A stretch of 64,000 bases of DNA, taken from assembly GCA_049964655.1 (NCBI GenBank), contig JBMFXC010000001.1:1-64000 (forward strand), given 5' to 3'. The notes beneath the pieces were generated by a model that saw only the letters and a list, made by a program, of their open reading frames with translations, did not search any database and had not been told where the DNA came from. Below are positions 1 through 8,119 of the stretch, piece by piece (the first letter of the stretch is position 1; each line of letters opens with the position of its first letter). Made by a program: the position numbers and the translations under genes. Source of the DNA: JAJZJT01 sp049964655. GTDB lineage: Bacteria > Actinomycetota > Acidimicrobiia > Acidimicrobiales > RAAP-2.

Positions 1-244
1 CCGGGGCTCCCCAGATGGCGACCCCGGCGCGATCTTCAGTGGTGTAGACGTGCCCACCAGGCAGGTACTGGCGCCGGAGCTGGGCGGAGAAGAACGAGCG
101 AAGGCCCGCCCGCCGCCGAGCATCGCCACGGAACATGAAGGTGGCCACGGGATCGTCGTCGAAGGCACGAACCAGCACGTCGGCGAGCACGCCGACCTCG
201 TCTGCCGACGCCGGGCGCACGAGCGGGGGCAGGGGTCGAGGCAC
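1..244 (-). CDS. GNAT-family N-acetyltransferase, N-terminal part
   Basis: The minus strand encodes about 81 residues that run off the left edge. The visible part reads VRPASADEVGVLADVLVRAF and then a DDDPVATFMF segment. This is the beta1-alpha1 start typical of GNAT acetyltransferases related to puromycin N-acetyltransferase, which move an acetyl group from acetyl-CoA to an amine. The acetyl-CoA loop would lie beyond the edge, so substrate and completeness are unknown. I chose the GTG at 244 because no other in-frame start follows the repeat upstream. No clear ribosome binding site is visible. Family assignment rests on the N-terminus only. Confidence 0.6.
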   Translation of the reverse strand, partial: MPRPLPPLVRPASADEVGVLADVLVRAFDDDPVATFMFRGDARRRAGLRSFFSAQLRRQYLPGGHVYTTEDRAGVAIWGAP

Positions 245-260
245 GCCACGATGGTACGCG

Positions 261-288
261 GCAGGCGGCAGGCGGCAGGCGGCGGGCG
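261..288. repeat. 7-bp tandem repeat (GGCAGGC-type, about 4 copies)
   Basis: Four near-perfect copies of a GGCAGGC-like heptamer lie just upstream of the GNAT gene, in the short space between it and the algH stop. It is one of several short GC-rich intergenic tandem repeats in this window. No function is evident. Confidence 0.6.
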
Positions 289-317
289 TTCGGCGATTGC
301 CACGACCCCGGCCGACC

Positions 318-947
318 TCAGTTGCGGTTCGGGTCCTCGGGGAACGCGGCGGCAACGGCGAACGACCCGCCTTCCCGCCGGAGCACGCGGCGCCAGAGCC
401 CTTCGGGGTCGGCCGAGATGGGGTCGCGTTCGAGGGCGGGCAGGACGAACCAGGAGCCCTCGTCGACCTCGTCCTCGAGCTGTCCGGCCGCCCAGCCTGC
501 GTACCCGACAAAGAGGCGTGCCCCCACCACCTGGCCCGCGTACGCAGCGGGATCGCCGTCGAGGTCGACAGTCCCGACCGGCTGGGCACCGGGAACGACC
601 TGACGCCACCCGTCCGGGTGCTCCTCGTCACTCGGCCTCGACGGCGGTCGGAGCCGAAGCAGCCCGATGACCGCGTTGGGGGCCACCGGCCCTCCGGCGA
701 AGAACTGTCGGGGTGGCGTCACGACGGAGGCCCACCGGGGCAGCACGTCGGCGACGTCGACCCCTCCGGGCCGGTCGAGCACCACTCCGAGCGCCCCTTC
801 GTCGCCGTGGTCGAGGACGAGCACGACTCGACGAGCGAAGTTCGGGTCACCGAGGCGCGGGGTGGCGACGACCAGGGAACCGGCGAGCGAGGTGGGCCTC
901 CCACGCCCGGCAAAGGGGTCAAAAGGCCCGAAGCTCGGCAACCGCAT
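318..947 (-). CDS. YqgE/AlgH family protein (UPF0301)
   Basis: A 209-residue protein whose central part has the AlgH/YqgE signature: SLAGSLVVATPRLGDPNFAR near the N-terminus, then VVLVLDHGDEGALGVVLDRP and FFAGGPV. Length matches the family (about 185-200) with a short N-terminal extension. The biochemical role of the family is not established; Pseudomonas AlgH was linked to alginate regulation. The ATG at 947 was chosen because the conserved domain starts about 20 residues later. A GGAG lies immediately upstream, rather close to the ATG, so start confidence is moderate. It stands between the GNAT fragment and a divergent small gene. Confidence 0.85.
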   Translation of the reverse strand: MRLPSFGPFDPFAGRGRPTSLAGSLVVATPRLGDPNFARRVVLVLDHGDEGALGVVLDRPGGVDVADVLPRWASVVTPPRQFFAGGPVAPNAVIGLLRLRPPSRPSDEEHPDGWRQVVPGAQPVGTVDLDGDPAAYAGQVVGARLFVGYAGWAAGQLEDEVDEGSWFVLPALERDPISADPEGLWRRVLRREGGSFAVAAAFPEDPNRN

Positions 948-1012
948 GCTCCATGATGCTCCGAGCCGGCACCCGAGTGGCGTCATCATGCGCGCTGCGA
1001 CATGCTCACCGG

Positions 1013-1237
1013 GTGCCCCGTTCCCACAAGGCATCACGACGGTCGGCAGCTCGCCCCCGTTCGAGCACCCTCGGGCGTCTCGACCACTGGCGAGCAGACG
1101 GCACCGCCAAACGCTCCTACCCCGATCGGGCCGCGGCAAACCGCGCCTCGCTGGCGGCCCGCCTCGAGCACGGTGCCGACGTGCTCCCCTACCGCTGCTC
1201 GTTCTGCGACCGGTGGCACCTCGGTAGCGAGCGCTGA
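1013..1237 (+). CDS. Small CxxC...WH protein (74 aa), function unknown
   Basis: A GTG start at 1013 opens a 74-residue basic protein ending YRCSFCDRWHLGSER. The terminal Y-x-C-x-x-C-x-x-WHLG motif recurs in very small actinobacterial proteins and could bind a metal through the two cysteines and the histidine. The middle (KRSYPDRAAANRASLAARLE) is helical and charged. It is divergent from algH and convergent with mscL. Function is unknown. The start is uncertain because no strong ribosome binding site is visible. Confidence 0.6.
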   Translation: MPRSHKASRRSAARPRSSTLGRLDHWRADGTAKRSYPDRAAANRASLAARLEHGADVLPYRCSFCDRWHLGSER

Positions 1238-1258
1238 CCCGGCGGGCCGGCTCGTCCG

Positions 1259-1666
1259 TCAAGCGACCTGGGCCTCGACCTCTGCGGTGCAGTGGGCGCA
1301 GCGGGTCGCCGCTGCCGGGATGCTCGTCAAACAGAAGGGACAGTCGCGCATCGCCTGCTCTTGGGGCAGACGACCAAGACGGCCGAGGAAGCCGGTCACG
1401 GGCTTGACCACGGCGAAGAACACGACCGCTGCCACCACCACGAAACTGACCGCGGCGTTCACGAAGTCCCCGTAGAGGAACGTTGAGTGGTGCACGGTGA
1501 AGGTGAGCCGCTCGAAGTTGGACTGACCGCCGATCGCGGCGATCAGCGGTGTCAACAAGTCGGTCACCAGGGCTTTCACCACGGCGGCGAAGGCGGTCCC
1601 GATGACCACGGCGACCGCCAGGTCGAGCAGGTTCCCCCGAAGCAGGAACTCCCTGAAGCCCTTCAC
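1259..1666 (-). CDS. mscL: Large-conductance mechanosensitive channel MscL
   Basis: A 135-residue MscL. The N-terminal FREFLLRGNLLDLAVAVVIG is the amphipathic helix plus pore-lining TM1. A periplasmic loop and TM2 (about residues 70-92) follow. The protein opens under membrane tension to release solutes after hypo-osmotic shock. The C-terminus carries CPFC...CAHC, a zinc-ribbon extension seen in actinobacterial MscL proteins but absent from E. coli MscL. The GTG at 1666 is preceded by a strong AGGGGAGGTG ribosome binding site. The gene stands alone. Confidence 0.95.
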   Translation of the reverse strand: MKGFREFLLRGNLLDLAVAVVIGTAFAAVVKALVTDLLTPLIAAIGGQSNFERLTFTVHHSTFLYGDFVNAAVSFVVVAAVVFFAVVKPVTGFLGRLGRLPQEQAMRDCPFCLTSIPAAATRCAHCTAEVEAQVA

Positions 1667-1764
1667 GTGCCCACCTCCCCTTCCCGGTCGCACTGCGTAC
1701 GACCCTGTCGGCACCATGCCATCGGTGCGCGATCGTAGGCCTCCCCCGCCGCGGGATCCCCGGT

Positions 1765-1974
1765 AGCGGCTCACCCCGGGCGGCTCACCCCGGGCGGCTC
1801 ACCCCGGGCGGCTCACCCCGNNNNNNNNNNNNNNNNNNNNNNNNNNNNNNNNNNNNNNNNNNNNNNNNNNNNNNNNNNNNNNNNNNNNNNNNNNNNNNNN
1901 NNNNNNNNNNNNNNNNNNNNCACCCCGGGCGGCTCACCCCGGGCGGCTCACCCCGGGCGGCTCACCCCGGGCGG
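1765..1974. repeat. 14-bp tandem repeat (CGGCTCACCCCGGG) interrupted by an assembly gap
   Basis: At least four copies of a 14-bp unit precede the 100-N block and nearly four more follow it. The unit is GC-rich and contains the palindrome CCCGGG. Copy number is unknown because the gap sits inside the array. On the minus strand the unit encodes the last residues and the stop codon of the neighbouring hypothetical gene. Confidence 0.9.
1821..1920. other. Assembly gap (100 N)
   Basis: Exactly 100 N, a conventional placeholder for unknown length, placed within the 14-bp tandem repeat. The 49 bases left of the gap equal the first 49 bases right of it, so the real distance may be zero or negative. 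Confidence 0.95.
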
Positions 1975-2460
1975 CGCGTCGGAGGAAGCCGGGCCGTACA
2001 CCAACGCCCGGAAGGTGCCAGACGAGCGCACCATGGTGACGTTCCTCAGCACAGCCACGATCCACGAGAGCACCTCGGCGTCGCCCGCTCCCGCCGCAAC
2101 CTCGACGACGAGCCCACGCCGTAGATGGTCCTGGGTCACCCGCCAGCCATCGGGGACACCCACCTGCGCCTCGGCAAGCCGCGCCGCCAGCCGGCGACCC
2201 GTGGCGTGCAGGATCCCCACCGTCGTGCGGGCTCCGGAACGGTTGGCGACCGGCGAAGGCAACCACGTCGCCAACGGCACCCGGTGCGGCGAGCCACCGA
2301 AAATGGCCAGCAACCCTGGCCGTGGCGGCTCGTCCTCGGGGTCCACCACCGGTTGGACGTTCACCCACCCCTTACCGGCCGACCGAACCGTTGCCATGGC
2401 CTCGAGTACTGCCGAGGGGTCGTCGCCGAACTCGACCACCCGGCCCGGTGGGCGCGTCAC
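1948..2460 (-). CDS. Hypothetical protein (170 aa)
   Basis: Encodes TRPPGRVVEFGDDPSAVLEA, a GKGWVNVQPVVDPEDEPP stretch, an FGGSPHRVPLATWLP segment and a C-terminal region with helices and GTFRALVYGP. I recognise no named domain. The overall pattern (soluble, alpha/beta, many Val/Ala) suggests a small globular cytoplasmic protein. The GTG at 2460 was chosen because it is preceded by a G-rich CGGGGGTG ribosome-binding-like sequence. The last residues (PPGVSRPG) and stop codon fall inside the 14-bp tandem repeat, so changes in repeat number could leave the end unchanged or extend it. It lies downstream of the peroxiredoxin gene on the same strand. Confidence 0.6.
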   Translation of the reverse strand: MTRPPGRVVEFGDDPSAVLEAMATVRSAGKGWVNVQPVVDPEDEPPRPGLLAIFGGSPHRVPLATWLPSPVANRSGARTTVGILHATGRRLAARLAEAQVGVPDGWRVTQDHLRRGLVVEVAAGAGDAEVLSWIVAVLRNVTMVRSSGTFRALVYGPASSDAPPGVSRPG

Positions 2461-2644
2461 GGCCGCACCCCCGCGCCGACCCGTCGCGAACAGCGGGGCA
2501 GAGGGACACAGCCCAGGTGCAGGTTTCGTGGGAGGCGTCGGAGCCGACCATGGCCCAACGGTCGGGGTCGACAGCCGCCACGACGACGCGGACCGGCGCT
2601 CAGTCGACGTGCTCGGCGAACGCACCGGCCCCGCCGCCGGCCGG

Positions 2645-3136
2645 TCACCGTGGTGCGAGTGCCTCGAGCACGGCGTCGGCGGCGCTCACGGTGAGCCCGG
2701 GGCCCGGTTCGACGTTGAGCAGGGTCACCACCCCGTCCTCGAGCACCATGGCGTACCGCTGCGACCGAGTCCCCAGGCCCACGGCGCTACCGTCGAGCTC
2801 CAACCCGATCGCCTGGGTGAAGGCGCCGTTGCCGTCGGCGAGCAGCACCACCTTGTCGTCGACGCCCTGCGCCTCGCCCCACGCCTTCATCACGAAGGCG
2901 TCGTTGACGGCGATGCAGGCGATGGTGTCGATCCCCGCTGCCTTCAGCTCGTCGTGCCGGACGAGGAAGCTGGGAAGGTGGTAGTCGGAACAGGTCGGCG
3001 TGAAGGCGCCGGGAACGGCGAAGAGCACCACCTTCCCCGTTCCGAGCACGTCGCCGGTACGCACCGGCTTCGGGCCGTCAGGACCGGGAACCTGCACCTC
3101 GACGTCGGGGATCTTCGCTCCCACCTCGATCGCCAT
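2645..3136 (-). CDS. Peroxiredoxin, Prx5 type
   Basis: A 163-residue thiol peroxidase that reduces hydrogen peroxide and organic hydroperoxides. The active-site motif is PGAFTPTCS, with the peroxidatic Cys at residue 49. A second Cys lies in DTIACIAVNDAF (about residue 74), and the Prx5 segment AWGEAQGVDDKVVLLADGNG follows. Length and motifs fit the Prx5 (AhpC/TSA redoxin) group. The ATG at 3136 has a good GAGGAGAGGA ribosome binding site. No dedicated reductase gene is adjacent. Confidence 0.93.
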   Translation of the reverse strand: MAIEVGAKIPDVEVQVPGPDGPKPVRTGDVLGTGKVVLFAVPGAFTPTCSDYHLPSFLVRHDELKAAGIDTIACIAVNDAFVMKAWGEAQGVDDKVVLLADGNGAFTQAIGLELDGSAVGLGTRSQRYAMVLEDGVVTLLNVEPGPGLTVSAADAVLEALAPR

Positions 3137-3248
3137 GTCGCTCGCTCCTCTCCTCGGTTGCGGCACCACCTCGGGACGGCACCGTCGGTCGGTCGCGAGC
3201 ATAAAGGCCACCGCCGTCCTCCGGTTCCTCCCGATCGTGCGGCCGAGC

Positions 3249-3401
3249 TCAGGCTGCGCCTCCATCGAGCACCGTCGGGACGACCCGGCCACAGCGCGGG
3301 CACCACGCCGCGGCCGCCGTCGGGTCACCAGGGTGCACGAGACCGCCGCAGTACTCGCAGCGGTGGATCACCGGGGACTCGGATCGGTCGGTGTTGCTCA
3401 C
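3249..3401 (-). CDS. Small zinc-ribbon protein (50 aa)
   Basis: A 50-residue protein with HRCEYCGG and WCPRCGRVV, two CxxC knuckles 20 residues apart that form a likely zinc ribbon. The GTG at 3401 has a GAGGAG ribosome binding site about 11 bases upstream. It lies between the thioesterase and peroxiredoxin genes on the same strand. No function can be assigned beyond likely metal binding. Confidence 0.7.
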   Translation of the reverse strand: MSNTDRSESPVIHRCEYCGGLVHPGDPTAAAAWCPRCGRVVPTVLDGGAA

Positions 3402-3546
3402 GGCTGCTGCACTCCTCGTGCAACTCCGACGGCGCCCGTGCGTGACGCGCCTTGCACCCCTCCCGACATGTGAGCATTGTGGCACAGGCGGCGCTCGCCG
3501 GGAACCTCGGCGGGCCGGTGGCTTCCGGAGCGCTCTCCCCGTCTCG

Positions 3547-3993
3547 TCAGTGCTCGCCGAAGACGCCAAGCAGCCACGGTGGCAGACGGGTCGCCCGTCC
3601 CTGTCGGTCGACGGCTCCGTGGACAGTGGCCGCCGTTGCTCGCAGCTCACCACCCACCTCGAGCCGGTAGCGGAGCTCGAACCTGGCTCGCCCCACCTCC
3701 CCGAGCCCCAGCGCGACGTCGACGTCCTCGTCGAAGTAGAGCGGTCGCCGGTAGCGGACGGCACACTCCAGCACGACCAGGTCGATCCCTTCGGACCGCA
3801 CCGCTTCGTAGGGGTGCCCCCTGCTCCGGAGGTACTCGACTCTCGCCGCTTCCAGGTAGGGCAGGTAGGCCGCGTGATGGACGATGCCCATGGCATCCGT
3901 CTCGGCGAAACGGGTCCGGACCCGGTGGACGAAGGCGGCTGGCTCATCGGGGGGATGGGGTGCCAGCCGGCGGGCCTCTCTCTGTCGGGTCAC
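3547..3993 (-). CDS. Acyl-CoA thioesterase, YbgC / 4-hydroxybenzoyl-CoA type (hotdog fold)
   Basis: A 148-residue hotdog-fold protein. RTRFAETDAMGIVHHAAYLP is the 4HBT signature; the Asp after ET is the catalytic residue in this family. YLEAARVEYL and RYRRPLYFDEDVDV follow as expected. It hydrolyses thioesters of CoA; the chain length or aryl group cannot be read from sequence. The GTG at 3993 is preceded by GAGGAGCGCACG. Only 10 bases separate it from the upstream DUF4012 stop, so the two are probably cotranscribed. Confidence 0.9.
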   Translation of the reverse strand: MTRQREARRLAPHPPDEPAAFVHRVRTRFAETDAMGIVHHAAYLPYLEAARVEYLRSRGHPYEAVRSEGIDLVVLECAVRYRRPLYFDEDVDVALGLGEVGRARFELRYRLEVGGELRATAATVHGAVDRQGRATRLPPWLLGVFGEH

Positions 3994-4003
3994 CGTGCGC
4001 TCC

Positions 4004-5764
4004 TCACCACGACACCGTCTCGGGGAGCGCATCGGTGAACGACCGGCCGGCGGCGTGCCACTGCTCGGGCGGGACCCGTGCCGACGGCACCACGTGCACT
4101 GTCCCACTGCGTCCCGGCAGGTCGAAGTGCACCGTGAGGGTCACCGAGTGACCCGCCAGCACGTCGACGGAGGAGACGAGCAGCCACGTGGGGCCCTCTG
4201 CCGCGTCGACGACCTCGCGCAACCCTCCGACCACCTGCCGGTGCGACGCCTGGGCGGGTACGTTGACAGCCACGAGCCCGACGTACTCGCCGTAGGTCTC
4301 CGCCACTCCGGGGTACGGCCCGGCAACGAACTGAGACTGGCCCGGTGGCGTCGTGTCGTGCAGGACGACGTGGAGGGTGACGTCGGTCGATGCCCCCGCC
4401 GGCCTCGTCGTCATGGTCACACTGACGCCGAGGTAGGGGTCGAGCTTGTTGCCGCCGCGGTTGATCACGGCCACGTCCAACGACCTCGGCCCGAGCTCGC
4501 CGGCCACCCCCGTCGCCTGCCAGGCCGCTTCTGCAGCCGGCGCCCGCGACCACACCATGAGGTGCCGGCCCTCCGCTGCAGAGCTCATGGCCGTGGCCAG
4601 TGCCCGCAGGTCGAGTGAACCGCCTTCCAACTGGCGGAGCGTGGCAGACGCCAACGCGCCGAGCGCGTCCTGGCGGCTGGAGGCCCCTGGGGTCGCATTG
4701 TCGGTCAGTCCCACGTACTGCCCGTGGAGGAGGTAGCGCTCGGCGTTGGTCGCCGAAATGGTCACACCACCCGCCGTCACCGGGCCCGTCGCCTCGAGCA
4801 GGTGCTGGAGGCCCACTACGTCGAGCGACACCACCCCGTCGACCTGCTGGCCGGTGCGCGCCTGCCACATCTTGGCCGCCAGTTGGGCGGTGACGTCGAA
4901 CTGCGGCGTGACGCCAAGGTTGCGCCACTCTTGGTTGGGAGCGAGCCACCCCCAGTTCCGGGCGAGATCCCCGGTGAGCGCGACGGCGCCCGCCGGCAGG
5001 AAGAGGCTGCCCGCCGGCACCATCTGGCCGAGGTGAACGACCCCTGCCGACGTGGTGGCGGTCCCCACCTCGAGGAAGGCCCCCGAGCCAGCCCGCATCT
5101 CGGCGTTGTTCGACGCCAGCACCAGGTAGGTCTGCGGTCCCTCCAGGATCGTCGCCGCCGCCCCGGCCGCTGCCGCAGCCCGGGCCAGACGTCCCTGGGC
5201 GTCGTCCAGCTGCGTGACGAGCTCGTTGCGCTTGGCAGCCAGCGGCGACAGCAGGCCGGACACCGGGCCGGTGTCGACCCGGTCGAGGGCGCGTGTCGCC
5301 GCTCCGGCGGCGGTAGCCAGGCGGCGAAGGGCGACCACCCGTTCTGGGCCTGCGGCGTGCGGTGCATCGAGGACCGCGTGGACCTCGCCCACGAACGACG
5401 CCCCTGTCGCCGCGATGGTCGCCGCCGCCGCCGACAGGTCGGTGACCGACTGGACCTGCCGACCGACCACCGGCACCACCGTCACCGGGTCCATCCACCA
5501 CGACCCGAGGGAGCGGCGAGCCGCTGCGAACTGTCCTTCGGCGGCCACCAGCGCATCACTGGTCGCGGTGCCCGTCACCGAGGAGGCGGTGAGGCGAGCC
5601 CGGACGACCGCCAGGGTGGCGAGCCCCGAACGATCGTGCCGGTAGGCGCCGAGCAAGGTGAGGCCGACCACCGCCCCCCACGCCACCACGACGACCACCA
5701 CCGCTCCACAGACGAGCTTGGTGCGGCGCGACCAGTGCCGCCGAGTGCGCTTCGACCTCGTCAC
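4004..5764 (-). CDS. DUF4012 membrane-anchored protein
   Basis: A 586-residue protein with a basic N-terminus (VTRSKRTRRHWSRRTK), one transmembrane helix at about residues 15-38 and a large extracytoplasmic part. The region YLVLASNNAEMRAGSGAFLE, the LDVVGLQHLLEATGPV segment and AERYLLHGQY are typical of DUF4012 proteins, which are common in actinobacteria next to polysaccharide genes. Role unknown; a cell-envelope or exopolysaccharide function is inferred from the sortase and glycosyltransferases just downstream on the other strand. The start GTG follows the short cytoplasmic segment expected for this topology. Confidence 0.88.
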   Translation of the reverse strand: MTRSKRTRRHWSRRTKLVCGAVVVVVVAWGAVVGLTLLGAYRHDRSGLATLAVVRARLTASSVTGTATSDALVAAEGQFAAARRSLGSWWMDPVTVVPVVGRQVQSVTDLSAAAATIAATGASFVGEVHAVLDAPHAAGPERVVALRRLATAAGAATRALDRVDTGPVSGLLSPLAAKRNELVTQLDDAQGRLARAAAAAGAAATILEGPQTYLVLASNNAEMRAGSGAFLEVGTATTSAGVVHLGQMVPAGSLFLPAGAVALTGDLARNWGWLAPNQEWRNLGVTPQFDVTAQLAAKMWQARTGQQVDGVVSLDVVGLQHLLEATGPVTAGGVTISATNAERYLLHGQYVGLTDNATPGASSRQDALGALASATLRQLEGGSLDLRALATAMSSAAEGRHLMVWSRAPAAEAAWQATGVAGELGPRSLDVAVINRGGNKLDPYLGVSVTMTTRPAGASTDVTLHVVLHDTTPPGQSQFVAGPYPGVAETYGEYVGLVAVNVPAQASHRQVVGGLREVVDAAEGPTWLLVSSVDVLAGHSVTLTVHFDLPGRSGTVHVVPSARVPPEQWHAAGRSFTDALPETVSW

Positions 5765-5924
5765 GGGGCTGACACCGGGCGTGAGTGTACCGGCAGCGGA
5801 CCGACGCGTCGGCTGATCGCACCAACCGGACCATCGGTCGGCCCCTGGGTCGGCCCACCGCGTTCCCCACCGGGATGCCTGGCCCCACCCCGGCCTGGAT
5901 GCCGGTCGCCGGTAGCATCCACCT

Positions 5925-6848
5925 GTGACCGTCACGGGGGTACGCATCGCCGTCGGCAAGCTCCTCCTGCTCGCCGGCGTGGTGCTCTTGCTCTTCATCC
6001 CCTATCTGCTGTGGGGGACCGACATCGTCGCTGCCCAAAGCCAGGCCACGCTCCGGAGCGAGCTGGCCCGGACGCTGGCAAGCCGACCTGTCGACCACCC
6101 GTCGACCACCTCCACCCCTGCTGCCACCGGTGGCCCCCCGGCGCTCGCTCCACCCCTTGCCGACCCGCCCGTGGGAACGGCGGTCGGCACCATCCGCATC
6201 CCGGCCATCGGCCTCTCGATGGCTGTCGTCCAGGGGACGGGCAGCGCCGAGCTCCGCATGGGGCCTGGGCACTACGCAGGGACGCCTCTCCCTGGCGAGG
6301 CGGGAAACTCGGCCATCGCCGGTCACCGGACCACCTACCTCCGCCCCTTCTACTCGCTCAACGCCCTCCGACCCGGAGACCGGATCGTCGTCACCACGGT
6401 GCAGGGAACGTTCACCTACCGCATGACCTCGTCGCTCGTCGTCTCTCCGGACGACGTCTCCGTCGTCGCTCCGTCGTCGTTCCCGGAGCTCACGCTCACC
6501 ACGTGCAATCCTCGGTGGAGCGCCACCCAGCGCCTCGTCGTCCACGCCCGACTGGCCGCCAGCACGCTCTCGTCTCGAGGAACGGACCGGTCGACCACGG
6601 TCGAACGACTGACTCCGGCGGCTCGCCGCCGGGACGCGGCGGCCCTGTCCGGACATGGCGGCCACTGGCCTTTGGCCCTCGCCTGGGGTGCCGGGGTACT
6701 GCTGATCGCCGTAGCCCTCGATGTCGTCCGTCGACGCCTGGCCGGCGGCCGACGTGTGGCTGTCCTGGCCGGTGGCCTCCTCGTCTGGCTGGGCGTGCTC
6801 TTCTTCTTCTTCGGCGCCGTCGGACCGCTCCTGCCGGCGAGCTTCTGA
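5925..6848 (+). CDS. Class E sortase
   Basis: A 307-residue sortase. An N-terminal membrane helix (residues 8-30) and a Pro/Thr linker precede the catalytic domain. His134 lies in SAIAGHRTTYLRPF, Cys194 in the TLTTC motif and an Arg near 203, giving the His-Cys-Arg set of transpeptidases that cleave LPxTG-like signals and attach proteins to peptidoglycan. Two further hydrophobic helices end the protein, as in class E sortases. A possible substrate is the LPFTG protein at 17.2-17.5 kb. The gene diverges from the DUF4012 gene with about 160 bases between them, room for two promoters. Confidence 0.92.
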   Translation: MTVTGVRIAVGKLLLLAGVVLLLFIPYLLWGTDIVAAQSQATLRSELARTLASRPVDHPSTTSTPAATGGPPALAPPLADPPVGTAVGTIRIPAIGLSMAVVQGTGSAELRMGPGHYAGTPLPGEAGNSAIAGHRTTYLRPFYSLNALRPGDRIVVTTVQGTFTYRMTSSLVVSPDDVSVVAPSSFPELTLTTCNPRWSATQRLVVHARLAASTLSSRGTDRSTTVERLTPAARRRDAAALSGHGGHWPLALAWGAGVLLIAVALDVVRRRLAGGRRVAVLAGGLLVWLGVLFFFFGAVGPLLPASF

Positions 6849-6981
6849 GCCCTCAGCCGCCCCACCGGTAGAGTCCCTCCGATGACGGTCGAACCCCCGG
6901 CGACAACCCGGAGACGGCACTCGGGCCTCGGACGACGGTCACGCCGCTGCTCTGCGCCACCGCGACCACCGTTGTGCTGAC

Positions 6982-8088
6982 GTGAGCGGTCGGCCGTCCT
7001 TGGCGATCTGCCACGACTACCTGACCCAGCGCGGCGGTGCCGAGCGGGTGGTGCTCGCCCTTGCTCGCGCCCTGCCGGACGCTCCTCTCCACACCGCCTT
7101 CTACGACCCGGCGAACACCTACGCCGGCTTCGCCGACGTCGACATCCACACCTTTCCCATCGACCATCTCGCACCGTTGCGGCACCACCACCGCGTGGCC
7201 ATGCCGCTGCTCGCTCCGGCGTTCTCCCGGCACGTGGTCGACGCCGACGTCACGGTGTGCTCCTCGAGCGGCTGGGCCCACGGAGTCCGCACGACCGGAG
7301 CCAAGCTCGTCTACTGCTACACACCGGCACGCTGGCTCTACCAGAGCGATCGCTACCTGCGGGGAGCCTCTCCCGCGGCACGCGCCTTGCTCGCCCTCCT
7401 CGGCCCACCCCTGCGTGCCTGGGACGCCGCGGCGGCGGCCAGCGCCACTCGGTACCTGGCGATCTCGACTGTGGTGCGCGATCGCATCCGCCGCCACTAC
7501 GGCATCGACGCCGACGTCGTCCATCCGCCCAGTGCCTTCGACGCCGACGGTCCCCTCCGTCCCGTCGCCGGCATGGAGCCCGGTTTCTTCCTGTGCGTGT
7601 CTCGGCTCCTCCCCTACAAGAACGTGGACGTGCTCGTCGAGGCCTTCGCCACCCTGGCGAGCGAACGCCTCGTCGTGGTGGGAACGGGGCCGCTCTCGGG
7701 GTCGCTCGCCGCCCGGGCCGGCGACAACGTGGCCTTCCTCGGCGAGGTCGACGACGACCAGCTCCGCTGGCTGTACCGCTCGGCGGCGGGCCTCCTCGGC
7801 GCCTCCCACGAGGACTTCGGCCTCACGCCAGTCGAGGCTGCCGCCCAGGGAACACCTAGCGCGGTACTTCGGTACGGCGGCTACCTCGACACGGTCGAAG
7901 AAGGTGTCACCGGTCTCTTCTTCGACCGCCCCGAGCCGGATGCCGTGGCGGCAGCCGTCCGCGTGCTGGGCGCCGGCGACTTCGACCCGAACGTCCTGCG
8001 CCAAACGGCAGCACGCTTCACCGTCTCCTCGTTCGTCTCTCGCATCACGGCCGAAGTCGACGACCTGCGCCAGCGCTGCGAGGGCTGA
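6982..8088 (+). CDS. Glycosyltransferase, GT4 family
   Basis: A 368-residue GT-B enzyme. The N-terminal domain begins LAICHDYLTQRGGAERVVLA, the acceptor-side motif of GT4 proteins acting in exopolysaccharide assembly. The C-terminal donor domain has FLCVSRLLPYKNVDVLVEAF and the sugar-nucleotide motif EDFGLTPVEAAAQGTP. It probably transfers a hexose such as mannose from a nucleotide donor to a lipid-linked acceptor at the cytoplasmic face; donor and acceptor are not readable. Convergent with the sugar-phosphate transferase gene, from which it is separated by a hairpin. Confidence 0.92.
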   Translation: MSGRPSLAICHDYLTQRGGAERVVLALARALPDAPLHTAFYDPANTYAGFADVDIHTFPIDHLAPLRHHHRVAMPLLAPAFSRHVVDADVTVCSSSGWAHGVRTTGAKLVYCYTPARWLYQSDRYLRGASPAARALLALLGPPLRAWDAAAAASATRYLAISTVVRDRIRRHYGIDADVVHPPSAFDADGPLRPVAGMEPGFFLCVSRLLPYKNVDVLVEAFATLASERLVVVGTGPLSGSLAARAGDNVAFLGEVDDDQLRWLYRSAAGLLGASHEDFGLTPVEAAAQGTPSAVLRYGGYLDTVEEGVTGLFFDRPEPDAVAAAVRVLGAGDFDPNVLRQTAARFTVSSFVSRITAEVDDLRQRCEG

Positions 8089-8117
8089 GGCCCTCCGGGC
8101 CACACCCCCGAGGGCCT
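8088..8117. terminator. Hairpin between convergent genes
   Basis: Perfect 8-bp arms (AGGCCCTC and GAGGGCCT) enclose a 14-base loop exactly between two converging stop codons. There is no U-tract, as is common in high-GC actinobacteria. It could act in both directions. Confidence 0.5.
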
Positions 8118-8119
8118 GG

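Noticed and set aside
2372..2581. A 69-codon minus-strand frame starting AAVDPDRWAMVGSDASHETC
   Set aside because: The first 35 residues look protein-like, but the second half overlaps the neighbouring gene with Arg/Gly-rich shadow sequence and no homologue is recognised. Left out of the features.
4724..6871. A 715-codon plus-strand open frame
   Set aside because: Antisense to the DUF4012 gene and out of frame with the sortase; no domain features.
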